Positions 22,656-34,421 of a stretch of DNA of 64,000 bases are shown here, piece after piece (within the stretch, counting starts at the first letter, position 1; each line of letters starts with the position of its first letter). The notes beneath the pieces are model-generated. The model was not told the origin of the DNA. It ran no database searches and saw only the letters and a program-made list of their open reading frames with translations. The position numbers were made by a program, and so were the translations under genes. The stretch lies in NCBI RefSeq assembly GCF_025698545.1, contig NC_068576.1, positions 48,105,890 through 48,169,889 on the forward strand, written 5' to 3'. This DNA comes from Gossypium raimondii (Eukaryota; Streptophyta; Magnoliopsida; Malvales; Malvaceae).

Positions 22656-24277
22656 GGCTTAACACCCCCAACAAATACATGTTACTCCTGAAATTAAGAA
22701 GGCTCGAAAATCGTCACAAATCTAGTTGTATCCATTCGATCACCTCGTTTAACCTAAGAACCTAAAAAGAAGAAGAAACTGAGTAAGTTTGTAAGAACTT
22801 AGTGAGTTCCTAGGAAGAACAATCTCACATTAATTACTATCAGACATTAAGAAAAAAAGGACTTGACTAGTTCTCCCTATTTGGCGGATACATTACCCTG
22901 GCCTACAGATCAATTGACGAATGATACCGCAAACCAACTCAACCTAGTAGCAAACAACACCGGTTTCTATACTCATATATGACAATCACGGGCACATCTG
23001 CTCCGCGAACACGCCACTTGTGTGGACTACCATTTATGACAGATAGACTGACTGACCATGCTTGTATGCAACATGCAATACCACATGCACCCTTTTTCTA
23101 TGCACCCCTTCCTTATGCTAACTTCTGATCTCAATTCTCGAAGAACAAAAATTTTCTTGTATCTTCAATTTCGCTCGTCTGAGCCATATAATAACATCAC
23201 TTCTGTATCCTCCTAAGTCCCTTCCTTGTATAAACACATAAGTGTTCTCCTACAAGGTCAGGTTTTTACAAATCACAGCTTGCATCTAAGTGTCATATCA
23301 GAGGCAAAACATATTTTCTTGTATCTTCTTTATCATTATATACGACACCCCTCCTGTACCTCCTCACACCCAATTGGATACGGAGCTTGTGCACCAAGGA
23401 AAGAGTACTCATACTATATATATATATATATATACCAGGTTTTCTAGGCCTATTTAACCGTGTTTAACCAAATAACTAAGCCACATACCTAGCTATACGA
23501 AGTTTAGAGGTAAGCAAACTAACACAGATACCAGACACAAAGTATAGAGGAACTCACCAAAATACTTTAGTCAGAGCTTTATCTACTCTACCGGTTCTTT
23601 TTCTTTAGCACTGATACCTTCTCCTGATTCTTTAGCTAAATAATAAAACAACTTCTTTAATCATCAAAAATAATCAAAAACTTAGGATACAACAAGAATC
23701 TATAAACATGCAAATGATTTCTGGATAGGAGTTTCCTTCCTACCCCGTATTCAAAGAAATCCTACCAATCTTTTCTTAAGTTAGTTCCTAGTTTCTTTGA
23801 TGATAACAAAGTTTGGTGGAGAGGGTGAATTAGAAATTTCTCTCTACTATCATGTTATCCTATTTATAGATAACCCACGTCTAACCAATCAGAATTATCT
23901 CTAATCATTACTTATTCTTACACACTTTCACTAATTAATCACATCCGACGAGGCTCTACAAGTGTCCTAATTATTGGCACGTTACCTCCACTTAGATGTC
24001 AGGTGACTTAAACGTGTCCTACAAGTTATTGTACTTACTTAAGGAACGATACTAAAACACGAGTGGCGATATTATTAGCGAGAAAATCCGCCTAATAAGG
24101 TCCTCGTCCTAATTACAGCCTCGCTATCGCTCAAACTGGCATTCCGCAACGTTGGTGAAGTTCTTCGTAGCGCTCTGCCACGAAATTACCAACCTTATCC
24201 GATCTAAGTCTTGCAACTTAGGTGGTCTCTGCTGGCGTAGTCTCCCAAACTGAACCGGTTCGCCAAACCAGGTTGTG
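22656..24277 (-). mobile_element. Probable solo LTR
   Basis: Read on the minus strand the segment starts with TCACAACCTGG or CACAACCTGG and ends GGGGGTGTTAAGCC, close to the GGGGTGTTACA end of other LTRs here. The hexamer ACAATT lies directly outside both ends (22650-22655 and 24278-24283), a candidate target duplication. Minus-strand GAACTCACTAAGTTCTTACA near the 3' end is typical of the Gypsy LTRs I know from cotton. There is no internal region. The ends are not the canonical TG/CA, so exact limits may be off by a few bases. Confidence 0.5.
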
Positions 24278-24959
24278 ACAATTTCAATATTAGTCTCTCA
24301 CGAATTCATTACTTATTTATTATTGTTATTAAAACTTCCAAGAATTCAAGTGATCATCTCTTTCTTTCTTTCTTTCTTTTTTGGCTTATTATGTACCTTG
24401 TTCTTTTTTCTATTATATTGTTGTTAAATTTTCTAAAATTTTGGTTATCATTTAACATTTCCAAGTTGGGGTGCTTTTTTTTTGTCATTACAAGAAGAAA
24501 CAAAGTGTTAGAAAGCGTAAGAGAAACAAAAAAACGTAGACCTGCAACGATCCCTAACTCTAGAGTCAAAGAAAAGCTTTAATAAGAAGAAAACTTAAGA
24601 AAACTCTACCCAATTTAAAAACAAAAAACAAAAATCAGAAACGTTCGGTGTCTTAAGATTTTCAAAAAAAAAAATTGAAGCTTTAATTATACTTGAGTCA
24701 AGAAAAGATGAAGGAAAAGAAATTTAATTTTGGGAAAAATAAAAAATAATAACAATAATAGGAAAAGAAGAAACCTACGTATGAAATGTAGGCAACTTTT
24801 TTTTTGCGGTTTTTTTGCGGTTTTTGCTTCTTCTTTTTTCTTTTTCTTTTTCTTTTTGCTGTTTTTTTTAAAGAACAAGAGGAGAATAAACACAAACTTA
24901 AAAAAAAAGAATCGACGAAACCGATGAAAAGTGTTTTTGGTATTTTGACTCGTTTCGGA
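24278..24959. other. Low-complexity stretch downstream of a retroelement leader
   Basis: Long poly-T, (CTTT)n and TTTTTTGCGG-type tracts. The open frames are low-complexity and are not supported as genes. It may be untranslated leader of the retroelement at 24960-25640 read on the minus strand. Confidence 0.4.
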
Positions 24960-25640
24960 TTTGATTTTAGCTTCAAAAATAACACGGAATGGCCTGAAAC
25001 TGATACCAACTGATGCGGAACCCCCGGATCTAGACACAAGAGAAACACAAATTAGAAATAAAAACGATAATAAATAAAATTAGTTAAATAATAATAATAA
25101 TAATAAAAGGATAGATTTGCCCTATGAAACCCTTGGTTAACTTGCAACCAAAAACGCCAATGATTGAGCGGCTCCCTACGAAACCCCTAGAAGAAGAACC
25201 TCTAGAAACACCGATGAACGGGAAGAAATTTGAATATTTGTAACTCCGAAATACCTCGAAAGTAACAAACTCCAAACTAAATAGCAAGAGAAGAATCACT
25301 CTACTCTCAAAAATTTGCTTCACACATATTTGGAAGAAAACAAATACTCTCTTTTTTATGTATATCTTGTCCAATGTGTAGAAAACAAGCCTATTTATAG
25401 GCAAATTACAAGAGTAATTGAATCCTAATAAAAACTCTTTAAAGAGTAATTGAATCCTAATAAAACTCTTTAAAATTATCTAATAAAATAAATAAATAAT
25501 AACCTAACCAATAAAATTACTTAACTCATAAATGATGTGTCTCAACCAATGAGAATTAAGTAAATAATAATAATAATAATAATAATATACATAAAAGATT
25601 AATCCACCAATTTATGGGCTTTCACTTCCCGTATTTGTCA
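24960..25640 (-). mobile_element. LTR 3' part plus primer-binding region of a retroelement remnant
   Basis: On the minus strand a TATA-like CCTATAAATAGGC (about 25404-25392) is followed by a transcribed-leader-like stretch. Then comes TTGGTATCAG (complement of about 25003-25012), resembling a tRNA-iMet primer-binding site (TGGTATCAGAGC) after its first ten bases. A 31-bp direct duplication (AAGAGTAATTGAATCCTAAT..., 25409-25475) and (AAT)n runs lie in the putative LTR. No gag or pol follows. Family and exact LTR start are not determined. Confidence 0.35.
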
Positions 25641-26507
25641 ATGTCACGAACATGATGAATTAAATTTGTAGCAATAAAGTCTTGGACAAAAGCATTCATC
25701 TTTGATTTTAATTGTCGTGCCCACTAGGAAAAACAACCCCTTGAGTGTCACCTCCTTGGCTCGTATCATTAAAAGTTAGAAAATACAAATAATTTAACAT
25801 TTTGATTATGTGTAGCAAAGATTGAGAGTGATTAAATAAATGTTTAGTTAGATTGTTAATAAATATTTATAATTATAGTTTTTATAAATTATTTTTAGAT
25901 AAATATATTAATTGAGATTTATGTATAATTAAAAAATTAAAATTCTCAAATAGTGTAAGAAATATGAAACAAAGATAATTTTATCAAATTAAAGTTGAAT
26001 AGTCCAAATCCAAAGACAATTTTGTTTAAATAAAGTCCAAAAGCTCAAGGCTAAAAAATAATTATGGAAATCTGAAACTTGAACCTAACTGATTTAGTAT
26101 GGTTGGGTAATAACAGATTTCTTATGTCCACTGGTTTGAAAAATGGAAAAATCGAAGACCCATGTTCGGTTAAAAAATCGAAAAAATAAACTGAATTGAA
26201 CCAAATCTCACTCCTAATTATGTCATTAATTCTAGGTGATAGAAAAGCTAACGATAATTCTAGAGGAAAGTAGGTTGAGAGCCAACCACCCACTACACAA
26301 GCATCTACCCAAGATTAGTTCTAGGTAACAACCTCTAGTTGACAACCACAATAACCAAGTGCAAAGCTAGTAACTATAATAAACTGCTCAAAGGCATTAG
26401 GAAATATGCGACACTGACAAGTATGCTTTTTAAGCATTTGGCCTTAATTTGGAGACATATTTGTGCCATTAATTCTAGATTAGGAATAATTTGATATGTG
26501 TTATTAA
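25641..26507. other. AT-rich intergenic DNA
   Basis: No gene, RNA or bounded repeat recognised. The short minus-strand open frame at 26051-26293 has no features. Confidence 0.45.
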
Positions 26508-27356
26508 GGGTCCGTTTGTTTACATGTAAAAGGTTTTACGGAAAATATTTTCTGCATTTTTCTGTGTTTGTTTCACAGAAAACAGCTTGGTCAACGGAAA
26601 ATGACTTACAGGTCAACAGAAAATAAGCCTTTTTAATTATTTATATTTAGTCATATAAAAAATTATTAATATAATTAATATAATTAATTATTTTTAATAA
26701 ATTATTTAATATTTAAATTTTATTTTAATAGTAAATTTTAAAATAATAATTTTAAATAATATTATTCACATATTATTGAAAATATCAATATTAATATTTT
26801 AATACTAAATATTTATTACAATTATAAATATATTAGTAATAAATGTTTTGTAGTATAAATGTTAAAATATGTCATAAGTCTATATATTCTTCACAAATTT
26901 GCAATTTAGTTTCGTACTTTTATTTTCAAGAATTTAGCCCTCTACTTTCCAGATTTGAAAATCAAGTCTAGTCACGACATTGTTAATTTTTTTGTCAAAT
27001 TTGTTAATGTCACATTTATAAATCAAAAAATACTCAGTTGGTAGTCATTTAACTAAAAATAATCGTTGCAATGAACCTAAATTTAACAAAATATTTTTAA
27101 TATATGTAAAAACAATGTAAAATATAAAATTATAGATATAAAATAAACTCAAATAAACAATGAAAAAAAATCTCAAATGTATGTTTGTTTAATTGAAAAT
27201 TACTTTTATGAAATATTTTTAAAGAACCTGCCAAACAAAAGAAAATATTTTACACAGATTCATCCAAACACCAGAAAATATTAGCTTTTTCAGAAAAATA
27301 AATCATTTTCTAGAAATCATTTTCCGGAAGCCATTTTCAGTGAAACAAACGGAGCC
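26508..27356. mobile_element. Non-autonomous Harbinger-type element (large MITE)
   Basis: The terminal inverted repeats are GGGTCCGTTTGTTT on the left and, read inward from the right, GGCTCCGTTTGTTT. Both continue into related subterminal blocks rich in GGAAAAT...TTTTC. TAA lies directly outside both ends, fitting the 3-bp TAA/TTA target of PIF/Harbinger elements. It is 849 bp long, AT-rich and has no transposase frame. Confidence 0.7.
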
Positions 27357-27469
27357 TAATTATCATTAATTGAAGATGATCCTTACCACTAAATTCATGA
27401 ATTGAGATTGAATAATCAAAGTAGTCTTTTATTGTTTTATTTATTTTAATGGATTAGTATTCAGTCCAC

Positions 27470-28255
27470 TAGCAGCGTACTTTTTTATTCCATTAGCAAC
27501 CCTTAAAAATTGTCATGTGTCTCTTTTTTAAAATATTTATTTTTTTAATATTTTACTATACTCCTATAGGATACTTCTCGACCCCTAACCCTACTTATAG
27601 AGTCTAAAATTTTCACAGGCAACATACCAAATCTCTTTCCTATTTTAATTGCATTTATTTTCTGCAGTCTTCATATTTACTTACCGTATTGTCCTTTAAC
27701 TTATATTAGTAAAAGAGTAATTATTTGATACACTGCCAATGGAGTTTCTTAGACTTCACATACGGTTTGAGGGTGTGACAAATGTCATATATATTTATGT
27801 AATTAGTTTTTAAAATTTTTTTTACTATACCTTATAATACACTTGTCAAACCCTTAATCCACTTATGGAGTCTAACAAATTCCACTGTCGGTGTATCAAA
27901 TCATTTTCTTAGTAAAATAGTTAGTGCGTCAAGTTAATTAGTTGAAGTTAGCTGTAGACTTTCGTATGGACTCGATCATCAAAATACTTCTTAACATATT
28001 TATTTCGTTGTAATTATTCTTTAATAATAATATTGTACACTTGTAGTTATTGGATGAGTAGTTGACATTATTTTAACGGTTAGTATTTGATTTGTTGACA
28101 ATGGGTTTTTTATTCCACAAGTAACATTAAAAATTGTTAGGTGTTTCTTTTTTAAATATTTATTTTTAAAATATTTTATCATATCCCTATAAGGCACTTA
28201 TCAACTCCGACGTTACTTGTAGAATCTAAAATGTATCAAATATTATTTGTTATTT
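27470..28255. repeat. Three diverged direct copies plus one inverted copy of a ~150-bp repeat
   Basis: Units share CACTTATC/GACCC...CTTATAGAGTCTAAAAT...ATCAAAT. Direct copies lie near 27490-27640, 27834-27905 and 28110-28240. An inverted partial copy lies at about 27727-27795 (GATACACTGCCAATGGAGTT), so the middle can fold as a hairpin. There is no coding capacity. Confidence 0.55.
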
Positions 28256-28639
28256 TAAAGCTTTGTTAAATATTTATTTCTAAATTAAAATTGTTTATGC
28301 TATTCACCACCTATATTCATTCCACCACATGGTAAAGAGGGATGGTAAATACTAACTTCAATTCACATGGTGGAATGATCCGAGTAGAAATTGCCATCCT
28401 TTTATTTTTGTACAAAAGATAACAGATACTAACTTCAAATAATCCAGAAAATCAATAATGCTTTTTAAAATTGTAAAATTAATTGAAAAATTTTAAAAAT
28501 AACAAATAAAAGAATCAAATCACAAAATAAATAGTGAAAGAAACCCTTTTTTTTCCTTAGTCAATTTTCTTTTAGAAATAATCATAAACATATTATTCCT
28601 AAATTTTATGATAAATATGATATACATCTCTCAAAAAAT
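28256..28639. other. AT-rich intergenic DNA
   Basis: Contains a short inverted pair around CACCACATGGTAAAGAGG near 28320-28400. No gene seen. Confidence 0.4.
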
Positions 28640-29010
28640 TTAACTAGTCACCCCATTATTATTAAAAAAATTGGTCATCCAATTATGAAAAGTTACAAAA
28701 TAGTCACTTAATTAGTAGTAAATTTCTTTTTGGTCACTCAACTATGAAAAGTTACAAAATAGTTGTCCAACTATTCAATTTTATCTGTTTTGGTCACCAA
28801 CGAGTTAACAATGACAACTTTTAGAATTGGCTTATATCAACTTTAACCATCAACATTTATAAATTATGTCAATTTAGTCTTACTTCTAAAAAAAACTTAA
28901 CCTTCAACGTAACACATTGTATAATTTGATTTCTCTTTCTTTTTTGTAATTTTTCATAATTGAGTGGCAAAAAAAATACCAATAGTTGGATCACTACTAA
29001 TGTAGTTTAC
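28640..29010. repeat. Fold-back repeat (second copy of the 19950 family)
   Basis: AACTATGAAAAGTTACAAAA occurs twice as AT-ATGAAAAGTTACAAAATAGT in the left half. The right half ends with the inverse GTAATTTTTCATAATTGAGT. A GTTTACCA motif ends this copy as it does the one at 19950-20235. Confidence 0.55.
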
Positions 29011-29990
29011 CAGAAATAATTTGACACACAAAAGGTTAAATTTTTAAAGATGAGGTGTGGTTTGATGATTGCTCGCCTCATCCCTTAACCATGAGGTTAA
29101 GAGTTTGATTCTCGCCCATGAAAATGAAGCACAATTCATGGTCAACCGTTTACCTCTTTGAAAAGTACCCACAACAAAAATATTAATCACCACTACCAAC
29201 GATCTACATCTTGATTTCAAAAAAAAAAAAATTAAATACGAGCATAATGGAAGAATCAAGCGTGAGAGAGTGGTAGTTATTTGAAAGGGTTTGCTGGTCT
29301 AAAAGGAAATGCCCCCAATTAATCAACGCTCCACCACATTAATATGATTTGTAAATGGTGCTTTTCTTTTTGGAAAGTAAAACTTTCATAACAATGTTTA
29401 CATTTGGGACGTGAAACACATAGGTTATGTAAATGGTGTTTTAAAACTACTGTGTGTGGTACTGATTTACTTCTGTATAATTCATTAAAAAGAAAAATGT
29501 TCAGAGATTGACGTTTCTTAGTTAACTAGTGATCCAATGCAATAAGCAATTTCATTATTTAAAGAGAGAATGAAATTATTAAGATATTATAATTAAAATA
29601 AAATAATATTGAATAATTATCCAAAACCAAATCAGTTTAAATTGGATGAATCAGGATTTTTGGATTTTTAAAATTATTTATAGTAATTCGATTCTCCATT
29701 TTTCCTGAGTAAAGTTTCAGTTGATATATTTGACATTTTAAAGGATTTAGTATAGACTTAAAAGAATGAGTTGGAAAAAGTTATTGGTCGGTTCAACTTT
29801 GGTTTTTCAATTTTATAATATATATTATTTTCATTTTTTTTTTATGTACTAAACGAGCTCCGAATACAGATATATTTAAAATTCATATTTCATTTCTAAT
29901 CTAATCCACTTTTCGACTTCACTATCCAATGCCACAAATTATAGAATCATATTGTATCAAACAAAAGAAAAGCTAAAAGAAAGGAGGAGG
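29011..29990. other. Intergenic DNA with a possible SINE scrap
   Basis: Around 29045-29130, CTTAACCATGAGGTTAAGAG followed by TTTGATTCTCGCC resembles a tRNA-derived SINE head with a B-box-like GTTTGATTC, but the body is unclear. The rest is AT-rich with no gene. Confidence 0.35.
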
Positions 29991-30004
29991 CACTACAGGT
30001 TTTT

Positions 30005-30440
30005 AGAAATTGAGCATTAGCGGCTCATTTTAACAAACGCCGCAAAAGATCAAGCATTAGGGGCGCTTATAGAAAAACGCCGCAAAAAAGTTGGGCAAAA
30101 CGACGCCATTTTCTTTTTTGAGCTTTGGTGCCATTAGCGGCACTTTTTAACAAACGCCACAAAAAAATTAGAATTAGCGGTGCTTTTTTAAAATGCCGCT
30201 AAAGATCGAGCATTAGCGGCGCCTCTTGTAAAACGCCGCTAAAGGTCAAACATTAGCGGCGCATTACAGAAAACGCCGCAAAAAAGTTGAGAAAATGACA
30301 TCGCTCTCTATTTTGAGCTTTAGTAGTATTAGCGGCGCTTTTTAACAAACGCCGCAATAGATCGAGAATTAGCGACGCTTTCTAAAAAACGCAGCTATAG
30401 ATCAAGCATTAGCGGCGCCTTTTGGAAAACGTCACAAAAA
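30005..30440 (+). repeat. Left subterminal motif array of the CACTA element
   Basis: About eight units of the form ATTAGCGGCGCTTTT...AAAACGCCGC(A/T)AAAG follow one another at about 50-bp spacing. Each can pair with itself or its neighbour. In CACTA elements such motifs bind the TNPA-like protein that brings the ends together. Confidence 0.8.
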
Positions 30441-31240
30441 AATTGAGCAAAGCGAAATTTCTGCACTTATGAACTATTTTCTTCCATTTAAATTGCAGGA
30501 TGAAACATCTTTCTGCACTTATATCATATCTAACAAATTTCTGCAGTTATGAACTGTTTGCTTGTGTTATGTTGGTGGAAGAAAAAAATATCTGAAAATG
30601 TTCTAGAAAAAGAAGGGAAAAAAAACATAGGTAGTTTATTAAGACATGCACTAAAATGACAGTCTTATAACAAAGTAAATTATGTAGCCTCAATTAGAAA
30701 ATAACTAAAAGGAATTTTTATTACAAAGTAAATTATATTATTATAAGAGTGTTTTTATCTTTTGATATTTTTATGTAAAATAAAAAATTCTACGATAATG
30801 AGATTTAAATTCAAAATACTAAAATTTTAAATATTTAATTTTATCATTAATTTAACTAAATATTCATTCACTTTTTAGTATATTTTATATAATTCTTTTA
30901 CCAATATTATTGGTGTTAAGTAAATGCAATTTTTCTTTTTGTTTTATTTAATCAAAAGTAGTGTAACACTTAACAATTCAAGTTCAATGCTTTCTTCCTT
31001 TTTACTCATGCTTTGAAGAATTAATATGTAACCTATATTAGTAAGGATAAGTAACATATATTTCAAATTCATCACTAATAAGTTTTAAAATTTAAAAATA
31101 ATTATAATTATTATATTTTAAATAACTTAAAACCTATATTTTAATATATAACCTATATTAGTATGGATATATAACCTACATTTCAAATTCATTACTAATA
31201 ATTTTTAAATTTTAAAAATAATTATAATTATTACATTTCA

Positions 31241-31608
31241 AACTTACATAATTTACATAAATATATATCATATCAAAACTTACATAACTTACATAATTTA
31301 CATAACTTTAAAGAAATAAAAAACTTACATAACTTACATAATTTACATAACTTACATAATACATAAATATATATATCATATCATAACTTACATAACTTAT
31401 TTATACTTACATAATACGTAACTTACATAATCTACATAACTTACATAACTTATATAATACATAAATATAACTTACATAAGTTACATAAATATATATCATA
31501 TCAAAACTTACATAATTTACATAACTCACATAACTTACATAACTTACATAATACATAAATATATATCATATCATAACTTACATAACTTATTTATACTTAT
31601 AAATAAAC
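31241..31608. repeat. ACTTACATAA minisatellite array
   Basis: Around thirty degenerate copies of a 10-bp unit ACTTACATAA, interspersed with ATAAATATATATCATATCA, form higher-order blocks of about 110-130 bp. It lies immediately before the transposase remnant. Confidence 0.75.
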
Positions 31609-31657
31609 AACTTGCCCGTGTAATTTATTGTCAACTTTAGACTTCAAGAATTAAGAA

Positions 31658-32860
31658 ATGGACCGGTCTTGGATGAATTTGTCAAGGGTAAGCAACGACT
31701 ATCGAAATGGAATACAAACTTTTCTAAATTTTGCATTTCAAAATGCAAGCCAAGAGAATATGAATCTTTGCCTGTGTAAAAAGTGTGGCAACATCAGTTG
31801 GCATTTTCGTGAAGTTGTCTACGAATATCTAATTGTTGATAGGTTTATTTGAGGGTATAAAAAATGGATTTTCAATAGAGAGTGAACATCTAGTAGAACC
31901 TCTTCAACGATTAATCTAGCTTATCCTCATAGTGCTTACCATCAGTCTGTTAGAGAAGATGACATGGAAGGTATGTTGCGGGATGCATTTAACATGCGCA
32001 GTTATGGTTTGCAATCATTTCCACCCGACTTTGTTGCATCAGATGATTGTAATCTTAGTGAAAATGCTTTTACCGAAACAGGAAGAAGTGTACTGGATGA
32101 AGGGCCGAATAAAGAAGCGGCGAAGGTCTACACGTTACTTAATGAAATGAATGACGAACTTTATAACGGATCAAAATTTTCAAAAATGTCTTTCTGTACT
32201 CGTCTTTTTCAGTTAAAGTGTTTGGGAGGGTGGACCGGAAACTCTTTGACAATGCTGTTAGAGTTTTTGAGAGATATGTTTCCGTTTGCAAAAATCCCTC
32301 ATTCATGCAAAGATATGAAGAAATTGATAAAAGATATAGGCCTTTGGTACAACAAAATTCATAGTTGCCCAAATGACTGCATGTTGTATTAGGGCGACCG
32401 GAAAAACCAACAGTATTGTCATGTATGCGGTCAATCTCGTTGGATGAATAGAAATACAGCAGATAGGAATGATGATGAAAATGATGCACAGTCAAGGGAG
32501 AAGCCAATTAAGATTTTGCGATATTTTCCGCTAATACCAAGGCTTCAAAGGCTTTTCATGTCGTCGAAGACAGCCGAGTCTATGACATAGCACCATGATG
32601 GATGAACCGATGATGGATTATTAAGATATCCTGTGGATTCTTTAGCTTGGAAATCATTTTACAGTCAATTTCCAAACTTTGCAAGCGATCCTCGGAGTGT
32701 GAGGCTTGGGCTAGCATCTGATGGATTTAATTCTTATAAAATCATGAGCACTTCATACAGTACTTGACCTGTAGTGCTTGTTCTATATAATTTGCCTCCA
32801 TGGATTTGCATGAAGCAATCTTCCTTTATTTTATCTATGATTATCCTCGGAGAGAAACGT
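31658..32860 (+). pseudogene. TNP2-type CACTA transposase remnant
   Basis: It starts MDRSWMNLSRVSNDYRNGIQ, the hallmark start of the transposase-associated domain (PF13963 type), and continues with a C-x-C-x2-C zinc-like stretch (CLCKKCGNISWH). After stops the frame resumes (31964-32392: GMLRDAF...LLNEMNDELYNG...IPHSCKDMKKLIKDIGLWYN). It resumes again in scattered frames with CHVCGQSRWM, KILRYFPLIPRLQRLF, RLGLASDGFNSYKIMS and VVLVLYNLPPWICMKQ, all landmarks of the TNP2 family (Transposase_21). At least four in-frame stops are seen and the homology ends abruptly before the second half of the catalytic domain. No product is expected. Confidence 0.85.
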
Positions 32861-32864
32861 CATG

Positions 32865-33215
32865 TTCTTTAGCGGCGTTTGTGATAAAAGCGCCGTTAAA
32901 GGTCATCTTCTTTAATAGTGATTGTGATAGAAGCGCTGCTAAAGGTCATGTTCTTTAGCGGCGTTTGTGGTAAAAGCGTCGATAAAAGTCATGCTTTTTA
33001 GCGGCATTTGTGATAAAAGCGCCGGTAAAGAACATGGCCTTTAGCGGTGCTTCTTTTTAAATGCCGCTAAAGGTCATGATCTTTAGCGGCGTTTATGTGA
33101 AAAAAAGCCACCAAAATTAGCGACATGGTCTATAGTGGCATTTTTTGCGGCGCTTTCACTAAAAGTATAAAAAGCGCCGCTATAGGCCTAAAAAAAGGCT
33201 GCTAAAAGCCTGTTT
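32865..33215 (+). repeat. Right subterminal motif array of the CACTA element
   Basis: About seven units read TTTAGCGGCGTTTGTGATAA followed by AAGCGCCGNTAAAGGTCAT, alternating around paired GCGGCG/CGCCGC halves. It abuts the transposase remnant, showing that the deletion removed everything between mid-TNP2 and the 3' array. Confidence 0.8.
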
Positions 33216-33225
33216 TGCTGCAGTG

Positions 33226-33643
33226 AAGAGAAAGAAAGTTGGTAAATTTTACTACCATAAGAGCCCAACAAACACGAATTTTATTTACCGGATTTGAGTC
33301 GTTGAAATGTATTTATCTTCCTAAAAGTTGGGAAGGATTATGAGTAGTTTTAGGCATTTGTATTTAAAAAAAAACATTAGTTTTGTTAAGGAAGATAAAT
33401 ACACTTCAATACATTTGAATCTACACCCACCTATATTGTAATATTACCGATGCCAACCAAACTATGATTCCATCAATATTTTTTTAAAATAAACTTTCAA
33501 ATCATGAAAAATTTTATAATTCTTTTAATTTAATTTAATTTAATTTATTAATTCTCAACTCAAATATTTTTTTTCCAAGAGAAAATTTTATATTAAATTA
33601 AATTGATCAATAAATTTAGTCAAATTAACCAATCCAAAACTTA
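33226..33643. other. AT-rich intergenic DNA
   Basis: A short inverted pair (AAATGTATTTATCTTCCTAA near 33307 and GGAAGATAAATACACTTCAA near 33388) suggests a small hairpin. No gene seen. Confidence 0.45.
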
Positions 33644-33793
33644 GGGTGAGTTTGGATGGGCAGTGCGTTTACCTGCGGTTAGTGTAAAAACAGCGGTGGC
33701 GGTGAGATTAGACACTGTAGCGATACTGTAGCGTGAGACAAAAAGTAAACTAAACGCACCGCACCACACCTAATCGCCCATCCAAACTCACCC
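33644..33793. mobile_element. Tourist-like MITE (PIF/Harbinger), complete
   Basis: Perfect 18-bp terminal inverted repeats, GGGTGAGTTTGGATGGGC on the left and its reverse complement on the right. Flanked on both sides by TTA, the diagnostic target duplication. 150 bp, GC-richer than its surroundings, with CGGTGGCGGTGAGATTAG and CTGTAGCG motifs shared with the element ending at 21974. It lies about 600 bp downstream of the TCP gene. Confidence 0.92.
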
Positions 33794-34421
33794 TTATTCT
33801 TCCCATCGAAGGCTAGGTTTTTTTTTTTTTTAAATTACAAGAGATTAACATAATCCTATTAATAATACAATTAATCCGATTTGAACTTCAAATAATAAAT
33901 ATCCGATTCGGGATTCAAACTACCTTTACTTTTGTCGTATCTTTCAGTGTCTCTATTCTACTATTATTGCACAAACTTTGCGGCCTTTACCACAAAATAT
34001 GAATAAATGAAACTAAAATAATATAAATATTCAATTATTGGTTAGGTAGGAGAATGGTAAATTTTATTTCTTTTAAATATATTTAACACAATAAATTTAA
34101 TGAATTCAAGAAAAAATTTGTCCTTTCATTATCCAAAAAGAAACTAAAGATGAAATAAAGATAAAATAAAATTGAGTGTAATAAATAATATAAAATAGTG
34201 TCTTCACCTCTGTCTGTCAGTCTCTTACTCTCCATCAAACCCTAAAAGCAAAATAACCCATTTTAATCACACCGAAAAGATAATTTCTTTTTTTTTTGTG
34301 AATAATAAATAAAATAAAACTTTTTTTTTCAAAGAGAAATCAGACCTCACGTGTGTTACACATCAAATTACACAACCAATCAAAAGAAGTAAAGGAGGAT
34401 GCTTGGTGATGATGATCATTT
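33794..34421. other. Spacer and 3' UTR of the TCP gene
   Basis: AT-rich sequence followed by the probable 3' UTR of the minus-strand TCP gene. No other feature seen. Confidence 0.45.

Larger units (their letters stand above)
29991..33225 (+). mobile_element. CACTA (En/Spm-type) DNA transposon, internally deleted
   Basis: The left terminus is CACTACAGG and the right terminus, read inward, is CACTGCAGC. The flanking triplets are AGG and AAG, a near match to the 3-bp target duplication of CACTA elements. Both ends carry arrays of GCGGCG-containing subterminal motifs, alternately oriented. Between them lie a 10-bp tandem array and a decayed TNP2-type transposase, truncated at its C-terminal side. 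At 3.2 kb the element is far shorter than autonomous relatives (usually 8 kb or more) and lacks a visible second (TNPA-like) gene, so it is non-autonomous. Confidence 0.85.

Noticed and set aside
24687..25048. Two overlapping Lys/Phe-rich open frames
   Set aside because: Low-complexity poly-A/poly-T products in a retroelement leader region; no domain.
31241..31608. Regular repeats that could suggest a CRISPR-like array
   Set aside because: The units are contiguous 10-mers without unique spacers, lie inside a plant CACTA element and have no cas genes. It is a minisatellite.
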